Part shown: positions 9,024 through 18,867 of the stretch, piece after piece
How positions within the stretch are numbered: position 1 is the first letter of the stretch
Layout of the letters: the number at the start of each line of letters is the position of its first letter
NCBI GenBank assembly: GCA_022764265.1
Contig: JALERO010000124.1
Span: 1-40,472, forward strand
Length of the DNA stretch: 40,472 nucleotides
Direction of reading: 5' to 3'
DNA from: Eubacterium sp.
GTDB taxonomy: Bacteria > Bacillota > Clostridia > Lachnospirales > Lachnospiraceae
Made by a program: the position numbers and the translations under genes
The notes under the pieces: generated by a model
Told to the model about the DNA's origin: nothing
Database searches by the model: none
What the model saw: the letters and a program-made list of their open reading frames with translations, nothing else

Positions 9024-9731
9024 TTACCCTGGTATCATCAGATTATATTTTCCTGTCACCAGTTTATTGATATAATATTGTTTTATGTACTGATCGTGCT
9101 CTTTTACAGCAGCAATTGCTTCCTCCAGATTTCGATTTTTGATCGCATTGTAGATTTTTTCATGCTGCCCCGTTGTAATTTTCCCGTGTTCCGCATCATG
9201 ATAGGAAGTGATATCGAACCTCTGTCTCTGATTCATTAAGAGTTCAAACATCATACTCAACCGCTTATTTCCCACATACTGGATAATAAAGTTATGGAAT
9301 TTTGCGTCCCACTCCATCCGGTCGATCAAATCTCCCTCATTCATATATTTTTTCGTCTGCTCAAGAATCTGCCCCAGGGTTGCATCGGCAATCATGTCAT
9401 AATTTTTAAGAGAAACCTCCAACGCATAGACCTGAAGCACTTCCAGCAGATCATATACTTCCAGAATATCCTCCAGAGTGTAGACCGGAACGATGATTCC
9501 TTTTCCCGGTTCCTCCACCAGAATCCCTTCTTTTGCCAGCTGACGCAGTGCATATCGTACCGGAGAACGGCTCACCTGATAAAGTTCTGACAACTTTCGC
9601 TCTACCAGTATGGTTCCCGGTTCAAACTCATTATGCAGGATTGCCTCTTTTATTTTATGATAAATGGCGGTTTCTTTTGTTGTCATTCCATAATTTGCAT
9701 CTTTTACATTCCGAAATTCCATATTGCACAT
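9024..9731 (-). CDS. GntR/FadR-family transcriptional regulator (paralog 1)
   Basis: wHTH KIKEAILHNEFEPGTILVERKLSELYQVSRSPVRYALRQLAKEGIL plus all-helical FCD-like C-terminus. Confidence 0.9.
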   Translation of the reverse strand: MCNMEFRNVKDANYGMTTKETAIYHKIKEAILHNEFEPGTILVERKLSELYQVSRSPVRYALRQLAKEGILVEEPGKGIIVPVYTLEDILEVYDLLEVLQVYALEVSLKNYDMIADATLGQILEQTKKYMNEGDLIDRMEWDAKFHNFIIQYVGNKRLSMMFELLMNQRQRFDITSYHDAEHGKITTGQHEKIYNAIKNRNLEEAIAAVKEHDQYIKQYYINKLVTGKYNLMIPG

Positions 9732-9757
9732 CTTCTCCTCATACTATTATAATGATA

Positions 9758-9832
9758 GAATTAGTATACCACGATACATTTTTCCAGTTATTCTTCCATT
9801 TTTCTCTTTTATGCATGAAGAAAATTATCGTA
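9758..9832 (-). promoter_or_regulatory. gntR1 promoter region with conserved blocks shared with the ABC operon promoter
   Basis: Minus strand -10 TATACT preceded by GAATAACTGGAA and ATACGATAATTTTCTTCATGCATAA. Confidence 0.65.
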
Positions 9833-9890
9833 TCCCAAAAAAAGACCACTGGTCGATACCAGCAGCCTTTCTTCTATAAAAACCTATCCC

Positions 9891-10565
9891 TTATTCGCAC
9901 ATATCGATTTCTTTCCGAATCAAAGCAATCGTACTTTCAATGGGGTATCCAAGCAGCAAACCTGTCACCGCCAATTCTTCCTCCCCGATGCAGTCGTGCA
10001 GCTGGATCGGACAAAGCTCCTCATTGCCAAACCAGGACAATTCTCTGCTAAAATAATCCTGCATTTTTGCGCGGTCAAGAGACACCTCACACGCTTCATA
10101 CACCTGCATCACACGTTCCAGATCGAAATAATCCGACAGTGTACCCTTTTTGCTAATGTACAGCAGATAATTGTATTCCCGTGTATGATACGGATAGCAG
10201 TAATAATCATCTCCCACTTCCGCAAGAATCTGCATATAGGCCTGTGCAGATTCCGGATAAATCGTTGCTGCCAGCTTTTTCCCGTTCTGAACCGCATGAT
10301 TCATATAATCCACCACCGGAATCGGCCCGTAATTATTACTGCAGCAGATCAAATTGTACCAGCTTAAATACGTGCTCTGATACTGCTCTGCCTTCTCAGA
10401 GAAAAAAATACGCTTGCAGGTCACCTGTTCCATCCCCGGCTGGTCAAAACGGTAACACAGCGAAACAGTTATCCGTTCTCCTTCTTTCTCCCGGTACAGG
10501 GAAAAAATCAGTTTCTCCCCTACATTGTATTCCTGCTCAAAGAGCAATTCTTTTGTCTCACTCAT
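9891..10565 (-). CDS. Hypothetical protein, 224 aa; C-terminus GLLLGYPIESTIALI vaguely DUF3793-like
   Basis: Start overlaps the stop of gntR2 (TAATG); no confident family. Confidence 0.7.
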   Translation of the reverse strand: MSETKELLFEQEYNVGEKLIFSLYREKEGERITVSLCYRFDQPGMEQVTCKRIFFSEKAEQYQSTYLSWYNLICCSNNYGPIPVVDYMNHAVQNGKKLAATIYPESAQAYMQILAEVGDDYYCYPYHTREYNYLLYISKKGTLSDYFDLERVMQVYEACEVSLDRAKMQDYFSRELSWFGNEELCPIQLHDCIGEEELAVTGLLLGYPIESTIALIRKEIDMCE

Positions 10566-11251
10566 TATACGTTATACCTTCCGGTCACTAATTTATTGAT
10601 GTAATACTGTTTGATGTACTGACTGTGTTCTTTTACAGCGGCTATGCTGGCATCGAGATCTCTGTCCCTGATTGCCTGATAAATTTTTTCATGCTGCTGT
10701 GTGGAAAGTTCCGCATGTTCTGTATCATGGAATGATGTAATGTCAAATCTTCGTTTCTGGTTTACAAGAAGCTCAAACATCATATCTAGTCTCTTATTGT
10801 TCACATAGTGGATAATAAAATTGTGAAATTTCACATCCCACTCCATACGCTCAATCAGATCTTCCTCACTCATGTATTGCTTTGTTTTTTCCAGTATCTG
10901 ACCCAGAGTGGCGTCCGCAATCATATCATAGTTCTTTAAAGAAACCTGTAATGCATATACCTGAAGTACCTCCAGCAAATCATAGACTTCCAGAATATCC
11001 TCCAGAGTATAGACCGGAACAACAATTCCTTTCCCCGGTTCATCTGCCAGAAGACCTTCTTTTGCAAGCTGGCGCAGTGCATATCTCACTGGAGAACGAC
11101 TCACATTATAAATCTCTGACAGCTTGCGCTCCACCAGTACCGTACCGGGCTCGAATTCATTGTGTAAGATTGCCTGTTTGATCTGATTATATACCATAGA
11201 TTCTTTGGTCGTCATCCCCGGATTCATATACTCTGTTTTTTGTGTACTCAT
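10565..11251 (-). CDS. GntR/FadR-family transcriptional regulator (paralog 2)
   Basis: Very similar to the 9024-9731 product across its full length. Confidence 0.9.
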   Translation of the reverse strand: MSTQKTEYMNPGMTTKESMVYNQIKQAILHNEFEPGTVLVERKLSEIYNVSRSPVRYALRQLAKEGLLADEPGKGIVVPVYTLEDILEVYDLLEVLQVYALQVSLKNYDMIADATLGQILEKTKQYMSEEDLIERMEWDVKFHNFIIHYVNNKRLDMMFELLVNQKRRFDITSFHDTEHAELSTQQHEKIYQAIRDRDLDASIAAVKEHSQYIKQYYINKLVTGRYNV

Positions 11252-11281
11252 TTCCCGTATCCCTTTCTCTATTCTATCAAA

Positions 11282-12247
11282 TCAGCCGCCAATCTGATTC
11301 ATGTACCTACTTGTCTCACTCGTATATCCATAAGTCAGCTTTACATGCTGTGCCGGCTTCTCTATTATCGCTCTTTTTATCTCTCTTGACAACTCTTCTC
11401 CGTGCAGTCCGCGTACAAGCACTTCCTCTCTGGAATGCAGGCAGGGTTTAATCTTTCCGTCACAGGTAAGACGGATTCTGTTGCAATCCAGACAGAAATG
11501 CTGATTTACAGCACTGATGATTCCGATTCTGCCTTTTCCATCCGGATATCTGTACATCCGCGCCACACCGGAATGTGCCATTTCAACCAGTTCCGGCAGT
11601 TTTTCCAGAACAACTTTTCCCTTGATAAAGGCATGTTTCGGGAATCCCGCACAGGCTCCGATCGGCATCAGTTCAATAAAGCGTACCTCCACCTGGCCAT
11701 CTCTGGTCAATTCTGCAAAATCCTGTATCTCATCATCATTAAATCCGCCGATCAAAACAGTATTGATCTTAATCGGTGTCAAGCCGGCATCCATTGCTTT
11801 TCTGATGCCGTCCACGACTTCCTCGTATTTTCCCCGTCTTGTAATTCTCGTATATTTGTCTGTCTGAAGTGTATCCAGACTGATATTCAATCTGGATACA
11901 CCTGCTTTTTTCAAATCATATGCCATGTCAGCCAACAGCATTCCGTTTGTCGTAATCGCCAGCTCCCTGACACCGGGAAGTGATGATATTCTTCGGCAAA
12001 TATCCACTACATCCGGACGAATCAACGGTTCTCCACCGGTAATACGTATTTTTGTGATACCGAGTTTCACTGCCTCCTGCGCAATCTCCACGATCTCATC
12101 CGCACTCATCTGCGAACTGCATGGTGCTGCACAGCTGTCTGCCTTGTCCTCCGGCATACAATAAATGCAGCGCAGATTGCATTCATCCGTTATTGAAATT
12201 CTCAAATAGGTGATATCTCTTCCATAGCTATCTTTCATTTCTATCAT
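11282..12247 (-). CDS. moaA: GTP 3',8-cyclase MoaA (radical SAM)
   Basis: CNLRCIYCMPE; ITGGEPLIRPD; C-terminal CLDCNRIRLTCDGKIKPCL. Confidence 0.96.
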   Translation of the reverse strand: MIEMKDSYGRDITYLRISITDECNLRCIYCMPEDKADSCAAPCSSQMSADEIVEIAQEAVKLGITKIRITGGEPLIRPDVVDICRRISSLPGVRELAITTNGMLLADMAYDLKKAGVSRLNISLDTLQTDKYTRITRRGKYEEVVDGIRKAMDAGLTPIKINTVLIGGFNDDEIQDFAELTRDGQVEVRFIELMPIGACAGFPKHAFIKGKVVLEKLPELVEMAHSGVARMYRYPDGKGRIGIISAVNQHFCLDCNRIRLTCDGKIKPCLHSREEVLVRGLHGEELSREIKRAIIEKPAQHVKLTYGYTSETSRYMNQIGG

Positions 12248-12277
12248 CCATCCCTTTTCTCTGTTCTGAGTATCTGC

Positions 12278-13495
12278 CTACAGCAGATAAGCATCCAGTA
12301 AACTGCCCTTTTTCAGCGGTCCGCTTCCTGCCGGCACAATGGCAAACACTTCTGCTCCGGACATCGCGCTGACGCTTCCGTTTGCCTGATTTTCATTCAG
12401 CTTCATACGCACAGTTCCGTCCGTCAGATCCAATTTCCCCTTTAAAATTCTCATATTCGGACTTTTTTTACTAAAATCAGAATCCAGTTCAACCGTAATT
12501 TTATCCGGAAGGAAATCCTTATTTCCGGCCATTTTCTGAATCACCGGCATCGCGACAAGATGAAACGTCGTCATAGCCGCTGCCGGATTTCCGGAAAGTC
12601 CGAATACAGGAACTCCATCCAAAATGGCGAGACAGCAGGACGATCCCGGTTTCATTTTGATTTTGTCCACCAGCACTTCTGCTCCTGCGCGCTCCAAAGC
12701 TGATTTTGTATAATCATATGTACCTACAGACACTCCGCCTGTCATGATCACAACATCGTACATGCTGACCGCATTTTTCAGAACCTCAGCAATTTTCATC
12801 TCGTCATCCTGAACATCCCCAAGATAAATAGAAGAAAAATGTCTTAATTTTAATGCCGTGCCAAGCATATAGCGGTTTGAATTATAAATCTTGCCTCCCT
12901 GAAGAGGTTCCCCCGGATTCAACAACTCGTTTCCCTGGGATATGATACCGATCAGAGGTGTTTTATAAACCTCTACCTCATCAATTCCCTGAGAGGCAAG
13001 CATTCCGTGAACTGCAGCATCTATTATTTCACCACAATCGGCAATCCGCTCATCTTCTTTCACATCTTCGCCTTTTCGGACGATATTATCACCGGAATGA
13101 TACGTGCGGTGAAGCGTCACATATCCCGGTTCCGCGGTTGTCTCCTCGAATTTTGCCACCACATCTGCCCCTTCCGGGATTGGTGCGCCCGTCAGAATTT
13201 TCATGGCACATCCCTTTTTCAATGGCTTTCCCGCGCAGGAACCAGCCGGAATCTCACCTGTCACAGGCAAAGTGACAGACTCCTGTCCTTCTTCCATTTC
13301 TGTATCTTCTGCCCGAAATGTATAACCATCCAACGGGGATTTATCGAATAGCGGAACATTGTATTTTGCCTTTACATCTGTCGCCAGAATTCTGCCGGAT
13401 GCTTTGTCCAGTGATATTTTTTCTGTATCGAGAGGTTGGCATCTGTCTAAAATCATCTGTTGTGCAGTGTAAAGATCGAACACCAGATTTTTCAT
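12278..13495 (-). CDS. moeA: Molybdopterin molybdotransferase MoeA
   Basis: 405 aa; FDKSPLDGYTFRAEDT; VIMTGGVSVGTYDYTK; FGLSGNPAAAMTTFHL. Confidence 0.94.
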   Translation of the reverse strand: MKNLVFDLYTAQQMILDRCQPLDTEKISLDKASGRILATDVKAKYNVPLFDKSPLDGYTFRAEDTEMEEGQESVTLPVTGEIPAGSCAGKPLKKGCAMKILTGAPIPEGADVVAKFEETTAEPGYVTLHRTYHSGDNIVRKGEDVKEDERIADCGEIIDAAVHGMLASQGIDEVEVYKTPLIGIISQGNELLNPGEPLQGGKIYNSNRYMLGTALKLRHFSSIYLGDVQDDEMKIAEVLKNAVSMYDVVIMTGGVSVGTYDYTKSALERAGAEVLVDKIKMKPGSSCCLAILDGVPVFGLSGNPAAAMTTFHLVAMPVIQKMAGNKDFLPDKITVELDSDFSKKSPNMRILKGKLDLTDGTVRMKLNENQANGSVSAMSGAEVFAIVPAGSGPLKKGSLLDAYLL

Positions 13496-13503
13496 TGATT
13501 TTT

Positions 13504-14064
13504 CTACTCTCCCATTGCCAGCATACGTCCAATATCATATGCATGTTTCTTTAACTGCTGATTCTTGTCTGCAGTTTCCGGATTGTTTGCATTGACACAT
13601 ACAAGTCTGTCCTCATCCACAAATCCGAATCCCGGAAAGATTGCTGCAAGATAATCAAAATACATCTGGAACATATTCGGATCCTCATTATCCTGAGAAT
13701 ATACGGTGACAATCTTCTTTTCACCAAATCTCGGTTTTCCGTCCTCACCGATCAGAGGGAAGAAACGGTCATACATATTTTTGACCGGTCCTGTCACCTG
13801 CATAAAATATACCGGAGAACCGATTACGACTGCATCGGCATCCTTTACATCCTGAAGAGCTTTCTTTAATTCATCATTTACCATACAGTCATCCTGCATG
13901 CGGCATCCGAAGCATCCCTGACATGCCATAAATTTCATTTTAAACAGTGTATAGGATTTCACCTCTGCATGATGCTCTTTTGCCCCGCGCTCGATCATCT
14001 GCAAAATAGTAGCTGTGTTACCATCCATACGGGGACTTCCATTAAAAATAACTACTTTCTTCAT
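13504..14064 (-). CDS. Flavodoxin-family NADPH-dependent FMN reductase / iron-sulfur flavoprotein-like
   Basis: MKKVVIFNGSPRMDGNTATIL, CQGCFGCRMQDDCMV, IGSPVYFMQVTGPVKNMYDR. Confidence 0.88.
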   Translation of the reverse strand: MKKVVIFNGSPRMDGNTATILQMIERGAKEHHAEVKSYTLFKMKFMACQGCFGCRMQDDCMVNDELKKALQDVKDADAVVIGSPVYFMQVTGPVKNMYDRFFPLIGEDGKPRFGEKKIVTVYSQDNEDPNMFQMYFDYLAAIFPGFGFVDEDRLVCVNANNPETADKNQQLKKHAYDIGRMLAMGE

Positions 14065-14158
14065 ACTATTCTTCTCCTTTACATATACCTATTTTTGCGG
14101 ATTTTTAGACATTTTTCAAGCATTTTTAATCATCAGAATCCATATCCGCTTAGAAAAC

Positions 14159-14186
14159 GTGCCCATACCTGTGACAGCATGGGCAC
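14159..14186 (-). terminator. Hairpin/weak terminator downstream of the transhydroxylase small subunit
   Basis: GTGCCCAT...ATGGGCAC followed on the minus strand by GTTTTC. Confidence 0.55.
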
Positions 14187-14215
14187 ATAGTTTAACTTAT
14201 AAACCGTTATGATTC

Positions 14216-15037
14216 TTAGAATTCAATAAAATCAAGGTTCAAAGATTTTCCTGCGATTTCTACATCGATATCTCTCTTGTTGCCTGCAGCGTCAATGCTG
14301 ATCACATATTTGCCATCATCAAGACCATCGAATTTGAAATCACCGAAGAAGTTTGTTTTCTGAATCTCAACAATTTCGCCGTCTTTCTTCAGCTCAACTG
14401 TTGCGTTCTCATAGCAGTCACCGTTTACTAAAACGCCTGCTGCAACAAAGTTCTTTGTGAATTTGAAAAGGTTTTTGTAGAATACGTGCGGATTTGTTCC
14501 CAATTCCGGTTTGTATACTTCAAGACCTTCTGTTTTGATCATTACTTCCATCTCTTCCGGCTCGATGTGGTAAGCTTTTAATGCTTTTGTCGGGCAGGAA
14601 TGAGCACATCTCGGGATGCCCGGAACCCAATCCGGATCGTCAAGAAGGTGTGCACACATTGTACATTTCTGTGCAACATCTGCTTCATCATTGTAGTAAA
14701 CTGCACCGTACGGGCACATAGCTACTGCATCCTGTTTGCCTTTTGCAGCTTCCATATCGATCATTACGATACCATCTTCACGTCTTGTTGCATATCCTGC
14801 ATCAACAAGCGGACATTTCTCGCAGTGCTGACATGGCATTGGAAGATAAATATAATCATTACGTGAGTATCTTCCACGTTCTCTTCTCTCAATGTTGATC
14901 CAACGATGTCCGTGACGTGGCTGAGCATTTGTATATCCTGGCCACTCATTGTCTACATGCTCATCTTTACAAGACATAAAGCAGTTATTGCAGTCATGGC
15001 ACCATCTGACATCGATTACTAAATACCACTGTTTCAT
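14216..15037 (-). CDS. bthL: Pyrogallol-phloroglucinol transhydroxylase-like small (Fe-S) subunit with C-terminal Ig/Cna-like domain
   Basis: 273 aa; multiple Cys clusters (CHDCNNCFMSCK, CQHCEKCP, CTMCAHL...PRCAHSCP, CPYGA) and C-terminal beta domain VAAGVLVNGDCYENATVELKKDGEIV..TNFFGDFKFDGLDDGKYVISID. Confidence 0.8.
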   Translation of the reverse strand: MKQWYLVIDVRWCHDCNNCFMSCKDEHVDNEWPGYTNAQPRHGHRWINIERRERGRYSRNDYIYLPMPCQHCEKCPLVDAGYATRREDGIVMIDMEAAKGKQDAVAMCPYGAVYYNDEADVAQKCTMCAHLLDDPDWVPGIPRCAHSCPTKALKAYHIEPEEMEVMIKTEGLEVYKPELGTNPHVFYKNLFKFTKNFVAAGVLVNGDCYENATVELKKDGEIVEIQKTNFFGDFKFDGLDDGKYVISIDAAGNKRDIDVEIAGKSLNLDFIEF

Positions 15038-15070
15038 CTCTTATTCTCCTTTCGAGCTGTACTCACGAAA

Positions 15071-17671
15071 TTAATAAATTTCGTAAATACCTCCATCCCA
15101 TTTTTCTACTTCTACCTGTGCACTGTTCGGTGCCATACCACATGCATATTTGGACATGTAACGATCCGGTGTCAGAATATTTACACAACCACCACGGTCT
15201 GCGGAGCATCCCGGTTTACCAAGCGGTGCGTACTCTGCACAAGATTCGTAAGAATGTACGGTACCAGGCTGTACACGTTCACCAACCTGAGCACAAAGGA
15301 TAACAGATCCTCTGTCGTTGTATGCACGAACTAAGTCGCCATCTTTGATTCCACGAGCTTCTGCATCAACAGTGTTCATACGGATGATCCAGTAATACCA
15401 GCCGTCTACTAATACACGGTGGTCTTTGATATCCATCATGAATGAGTCTTTTGCATCACCCATAGTATGCATAGAGAATCTTGGATGAGGTGATAACATA
15501 CCAAGCGGGTATTTCTTTGCAACTTCAGCATGCCAGCTTTCCCAAGCAGGTACATACTTATGCATAGATGGACGATATTCATCTACAAATCCCTGTTCTT
15601 CGAAACGTTTCAGAGAAGTTGAGATAAACTCAATCTTACCTGTTGTTGTCTGTAAGCCTTTCAGGCCGACAGTCTGGTTTGGAGCCGGGCCCCAGTCAGG
15701 AGTATCGCGTACACGATCTTCTGCGAACCAGCGAAGTGCAGGTGTTTTCTTTCTGTTTGGATTATCCGGAACAACCAGATATCCTTTCTTGAAGAAGTCT
15801 TCCCAAGACATTAACTTCGGACAATCTGTTGCATTGTAGTACTGTTTTACCCAGTCAAGCTCTGTCTTGCCCTCTGTAAAGATATCATAGATACCAAGTT
15901 TCTTGGAAATCATTGCATAAATATCGTAATCGGATTTGGACTCGCCAAGCGGTTCGATACATTTAGCCTGTAAGGAAATTACACGGTTGTTTGCCATCTG
16001 GAAGTTATCCGGAATATAACCGGAGCAGTTAGCGAACTCAGAAATATCCCAACGCTCATAGTTTGTACAAGCCGGAAGGATAACGTCTGCGAACATTACT
16101 TCACCTTCGTTCCAGATTGACTGAGATACTACGAACTCAAGGCTCTCAGATGTGTACATCTTAGCATATCTGTTTGTAGCTGTCATTGTACCAATGTGTG
16201 GTCCGCCGTATTTCCAGTACATCTTGATGCTGCCATAGCCTGGTGCCGGATACTGATACGGATGCATCTGTGTCTCGATAGAACGTCCGCAGAATCCTTT
16301 ACCATACCACTCGAATTTTCCATTCATGATACACTCTGGAATTTTCAGACGCGGAATATGCTGACCAGCTTCTGTATTCATTTTAACAGGTGATGGGAAT
16401 GTTGTCTTACCATCGAACATTCTCCATGCGAATTTGAATCCTGCTGCTGAGTTCTCGCAGTCACCGGAGATACCGCCTTCTGCGTAACCCGGGAAGTAGA
16501 ATTCATAGTCAGTCGGAACACCCTGTGTGGTGGACCAGATGTTGGATCCCGGTTTACCCATACCCTGCATTGTAGCAAGAGCGATCATACCACGAGTCCA
16601 TTCAATACCATGGGTAGCACGGCAAGCACCACCCCAGCCGCCCATACCGCCGGCTGCAAGATATGTGTTTTTCTTAGCCCATTCACGAGCAAGAGCACGG
16701 ATATCACATGCTGGAACGCCTGATTCTTTCTCAGCCCATTCACATGTTTTCGGAATTCCGTCTTCGCCTTTACCTAATACGTAATCAGCCCACTCTTCAA
16801 ATCCATAAGCATGAGTTGCAACGTATTCTTTGTCATATGTGCCTTCTGTTAACCATGTGTATGCAATAGCGAAAGAAATAGCATGGTCTGTACCTGTCTT
16901 CGGTGAGAACCATTTCATTCCCCACATATTTGCGGAATGGTTGAAGAACGGATCGATGAATACCATCTTAACGCCAAGTTCATCTAACCAGCGACGTCTG
17001 ATGTGTGATTCATATGCTGCATAAATACCACTGTTTACTTCCGGGTCAGATGACCAGAATACGATCATCTCTGCATATTTCAGACCATCCTCTAACAGGT
17101 CGTACTGTTCCGGACAACCAAGTCTCCAGGAGAATCCCCACATATGCATGCCGCCCCAATGCCAGCCTTCCCATGAATCCGGGTTATGGTCAGCGTATGT
17201 GAAGCCCATAAGGTTCATGAAACGGAAGTATGTAGAATGACGGTAACCTACGTTACCCCATAAGTGGTGAGAAGATGGTGTTGACATGATAGATGCCGGG
17301 CCACTTTCTCTCTTAATTCTGTTGATTTCGTTTACTACGATATCTGTAGCTTCATCCCAGCTGATTCTCTCGTATCCGGAAATACCACGGTTCTGGATAT
17401 TTCTCTCGCCGTTCGGATCGAAGTCCACACGTTTCATCGGGTAGAGAAGTCTGCGGTCAGAATAGATCATTGATTTCTGTCCTGCTGTAAATGGTGCAAT
17501 CGTAGTGTATCTAGGTGCTTTGAACACTCTGCCTCTTGCTTCAATTTTCCAGCCTTCCGGATCTGTCTCATCAAAGTCCATAGGTGTAATACGAACGATT
17601 TTTCCGTCCTTTACGTATACGAACACTGGACCTCCGGTACTGGAGTTTGTCAAACGAATTTCGCCTTCCAT
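15071..17671 (-). CDS. athL: Pyrogallol-phloroglucinol transhydroxylase-like large Mo-bisMGD subunit (DMSO reductase family)
   Basis: 866 aa; lacks an N-terminal Fe-S Cys motif and signal peptide; size and organisation match Pelobacter acidigallici transhydroxylase; H135 and D165-S166 sit at a constant offset from remembered active-site residues. Confidence 0.8.
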   Translation of the reverse strand: MEGEIRLTNSSTGGPVFVYVKDGKIVRITPMDFDETDPEGWKIEARGRVFKAPRYTTIAPFTAGQKSMIYSDRRLLYPMKRVDFDPNGERNIQNRGISGYERISWDEATDIVVNEINRIKRESGPASIMSTPSSHHLWGNVGYRHSTYFRFMNLMGFTYADHNPDSWEGWHWGGMHMWGFSWRLGCPEQYDLLEDGLKYAEMIVFWSSDPEVNSGIYAAYESHIRRRWLDELGVKMVFIDPFFNHSANMWGMKWFSPKTGTDHAISFAIAYTWLTEGTYDKEYVATHAYGFEEWADYVLGKGEDGIPKTCEWAEKESGVPACDIRALAREWAKKNTYLAAGGMGGWGGACRATHGIEWTRGMIALATMQGMGKPGSNIWSTTQGVPTDYEFYFPGYAEGGISGDCENSAAGFKFAWRMFDGKTTFPSPVKMNTEAGQHIPRLKIPECIMNGKFEWYGKGFCGRSIETQMHPYQYPAPGYGSIKMYWKYGGPHIGTMTATNRYAKMYTSESLEFVVSQSIWNEGEVMFADVILPACTNYERWDISEFANCSGYIPDNFQMANNRVISLQAKCIEPLGESKSDYDIYAMISKKLGIYDIFTEGKTELDWVKQYYNATDCPKLMSWEDFFKKGYLVVPDNPNRKKTPALRWFAEDRVRDTPDWGPAPNQTVGLKGLQTTTGKIEFISTSLKRFEEQGFVDEYRPSMHKYVPAWESWHAEVAKKYPLGMLSPHPRFSMHTMGDAKDSFMMDIKDHRVLVDGWYYWIIRMNTVDAEARGIKDGDLVRAYNDRGSVILCAQVGERVQPGTVHSYESCAEYAPLGKPGCSADRGGCVNILTPDRYMSKYACGMAPNSAQVEVEKWDGGIYEIY

Positions 17672-17829
17672 GGCTAGACCTCCTTAATATGTTGTAGTTA
17701 ATCTTCTCCATATCATCCATTTCACATCCGGCGCATGAGTAGAGGATTATTGCAGCCTTTTTTGTGAAACATCAGATATTTCTTATTTCCGAAAGAGTTC
17801 GGAAGGATACCGTTCTCTTCGTGATTTTG

Positions 17830-17860
17830 ATTATAGCGTGTATTGCAATTATACAGTCAA
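17830..17860 (-). promoter_or_regulatory. Transhydroxylase promoter TTGACT-19 bp-TATAAT with GTATA-N7-TACAC
   Basis: Minus strand TTGACTGTATAATTGCAATACACGCTATAAT. Confidence 0.78.
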
Positions 17861-17878
17861 GTATCAAATTTTCTTTTT

Positions 17879-18796
17879 TTAAAAATCTTTTTTTGCATGT
17901 AAATTTGAATACTTCTGTGCATAATGGAACAGGTCATTTAAGGCGGGATTTTTATTTTTTTCTTTCCGCACAAGCTGCATTGGAAGGTATTTCTGGGGGA
18001 CATCTTCTTCAATCGGAATGAACCTCAGATTCATATTGGAAGTCACCTCATTTTCCTCGAACACAAGCGATACTCCCTCGCCCATTTCTATAGAAAAGAG
18101 AAGTTCCTCAAAGTCTTCAAATTCCGCCGCAATTTTCGGTTCAAATCCAAAAGCCGCGCAGATTTTATGAAGATAGTCATCCTCCGGTTTTAATTTCATA
18201 GGAAGATAACGCAAAAATACACTGTCTTTAAAATCAGATAACTTTACATTTTTCTTATGAAACAACGGATGTTTTTTATGTATCACAATACCGACCCGGG
18301 AATAAAATAAAGTAAGCTTCTCAACTCCCTGGACCATCTTCACATCATGATCTGCAATCAGAATCGTATCATAATAATCATTCAGCAGACCCTCCACCAG
18401 TTTTTTCTGGGTACAGCGTTCTTTGATAATCTGTATTTCCGGTCTGTTCTCCCGAAAGCCGGATAATACCTGAGATATGTAGCTGTTTGATTTGATATGT
18501 TCCTGACAGCCGACTGTGATACATCCATTAAACTTTTTCACAGAATTTTTTGCACGTGTGAGCACAACGTTCCACTCACCCACCATTTCGGACAATGTTT
18601 CTGCCAGCATCTGTCCCTGAATGGTAAGCTTAACCCCTTTTGTATTTCTATCGAATAATGCAAGCCCCAGTTCTTCTTCTAAAGAAGCGATCTGTCTGCT
18701 TATATTTGACTGAGATATAAAGAGACCTTTCGCCGCTTTTGTAAAGCTCAAGCAACGCGCCACCTCCAAAAAGCACTTTACCTGTAAATCTGTCAT
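17879..18796 (-). CDS. LysR-family transcriptional regulator
   Basis: MTDLQVKCFLEVARCLSFTKAAKGLFISQSNISRQIASLEEELGLALFDRNTKGVKLT. Confidence 0.94.
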   Translation of the reverse strand: MTDLQVKCFLEVARCLSFTKAAKGLFISQSNISRQIASLEEELGLALFDRNTKGVKLTIQGQMLAETLSEMVGEWNVVLTRAKNSVKKFNGCITVGCQEHIKSNSYISQVLSGFRENRPEIQIIKERCTQKKLVEGLLNDYYDTILIADHDVKMVQGVEKLTLFYSRVGIVIHKKHPLFHKKNVKLSDFKDSVFLRYLPMKLKPEDDYLHKICAAFGFEPKIAAEFEDFEELLFSIEMGEGVSLVFEENEVTSNMNLRFIPIEEDVPQKYLPMQLVRKEKNKNPALNDLFHYAQKYSNLHAKKDF

Positions 18797-18836
18797 ATTG
18801 CGTCCTCTCCTTTTTTATATTCTCCTAGATCATAAC

Positions 18837-18867
18837 ATCATAAACTGTATAGTTACTATACAGTCAA
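18837..18867 (-). promoter_or_regulatory. lysR promoter TTGACT-19 bp-TATGAT with perfect 21-bp palindrome ACTGTATAGTTACTATACAGT
   Basis: Minus strand TTGACTGTATAGTAACTATACAGTTTATGAT; palindrome at 18844-18864. Confidence 0.72.

Noticed and set aside
11402-11983. 193-aa plus-strand ORF
   Set aside because: Antisense to moaA, which has clear radical-SAM motifs
18844-18864. Treating ACTGTATAGTTACTATACAGT only as a LysR autoregulatory box
   Set aside because: It coincides with the spacer motif shared by four other promoters, including merR1 and ubiD, so a MerR operator is the better first hypothesis; LysR binding is not excluded
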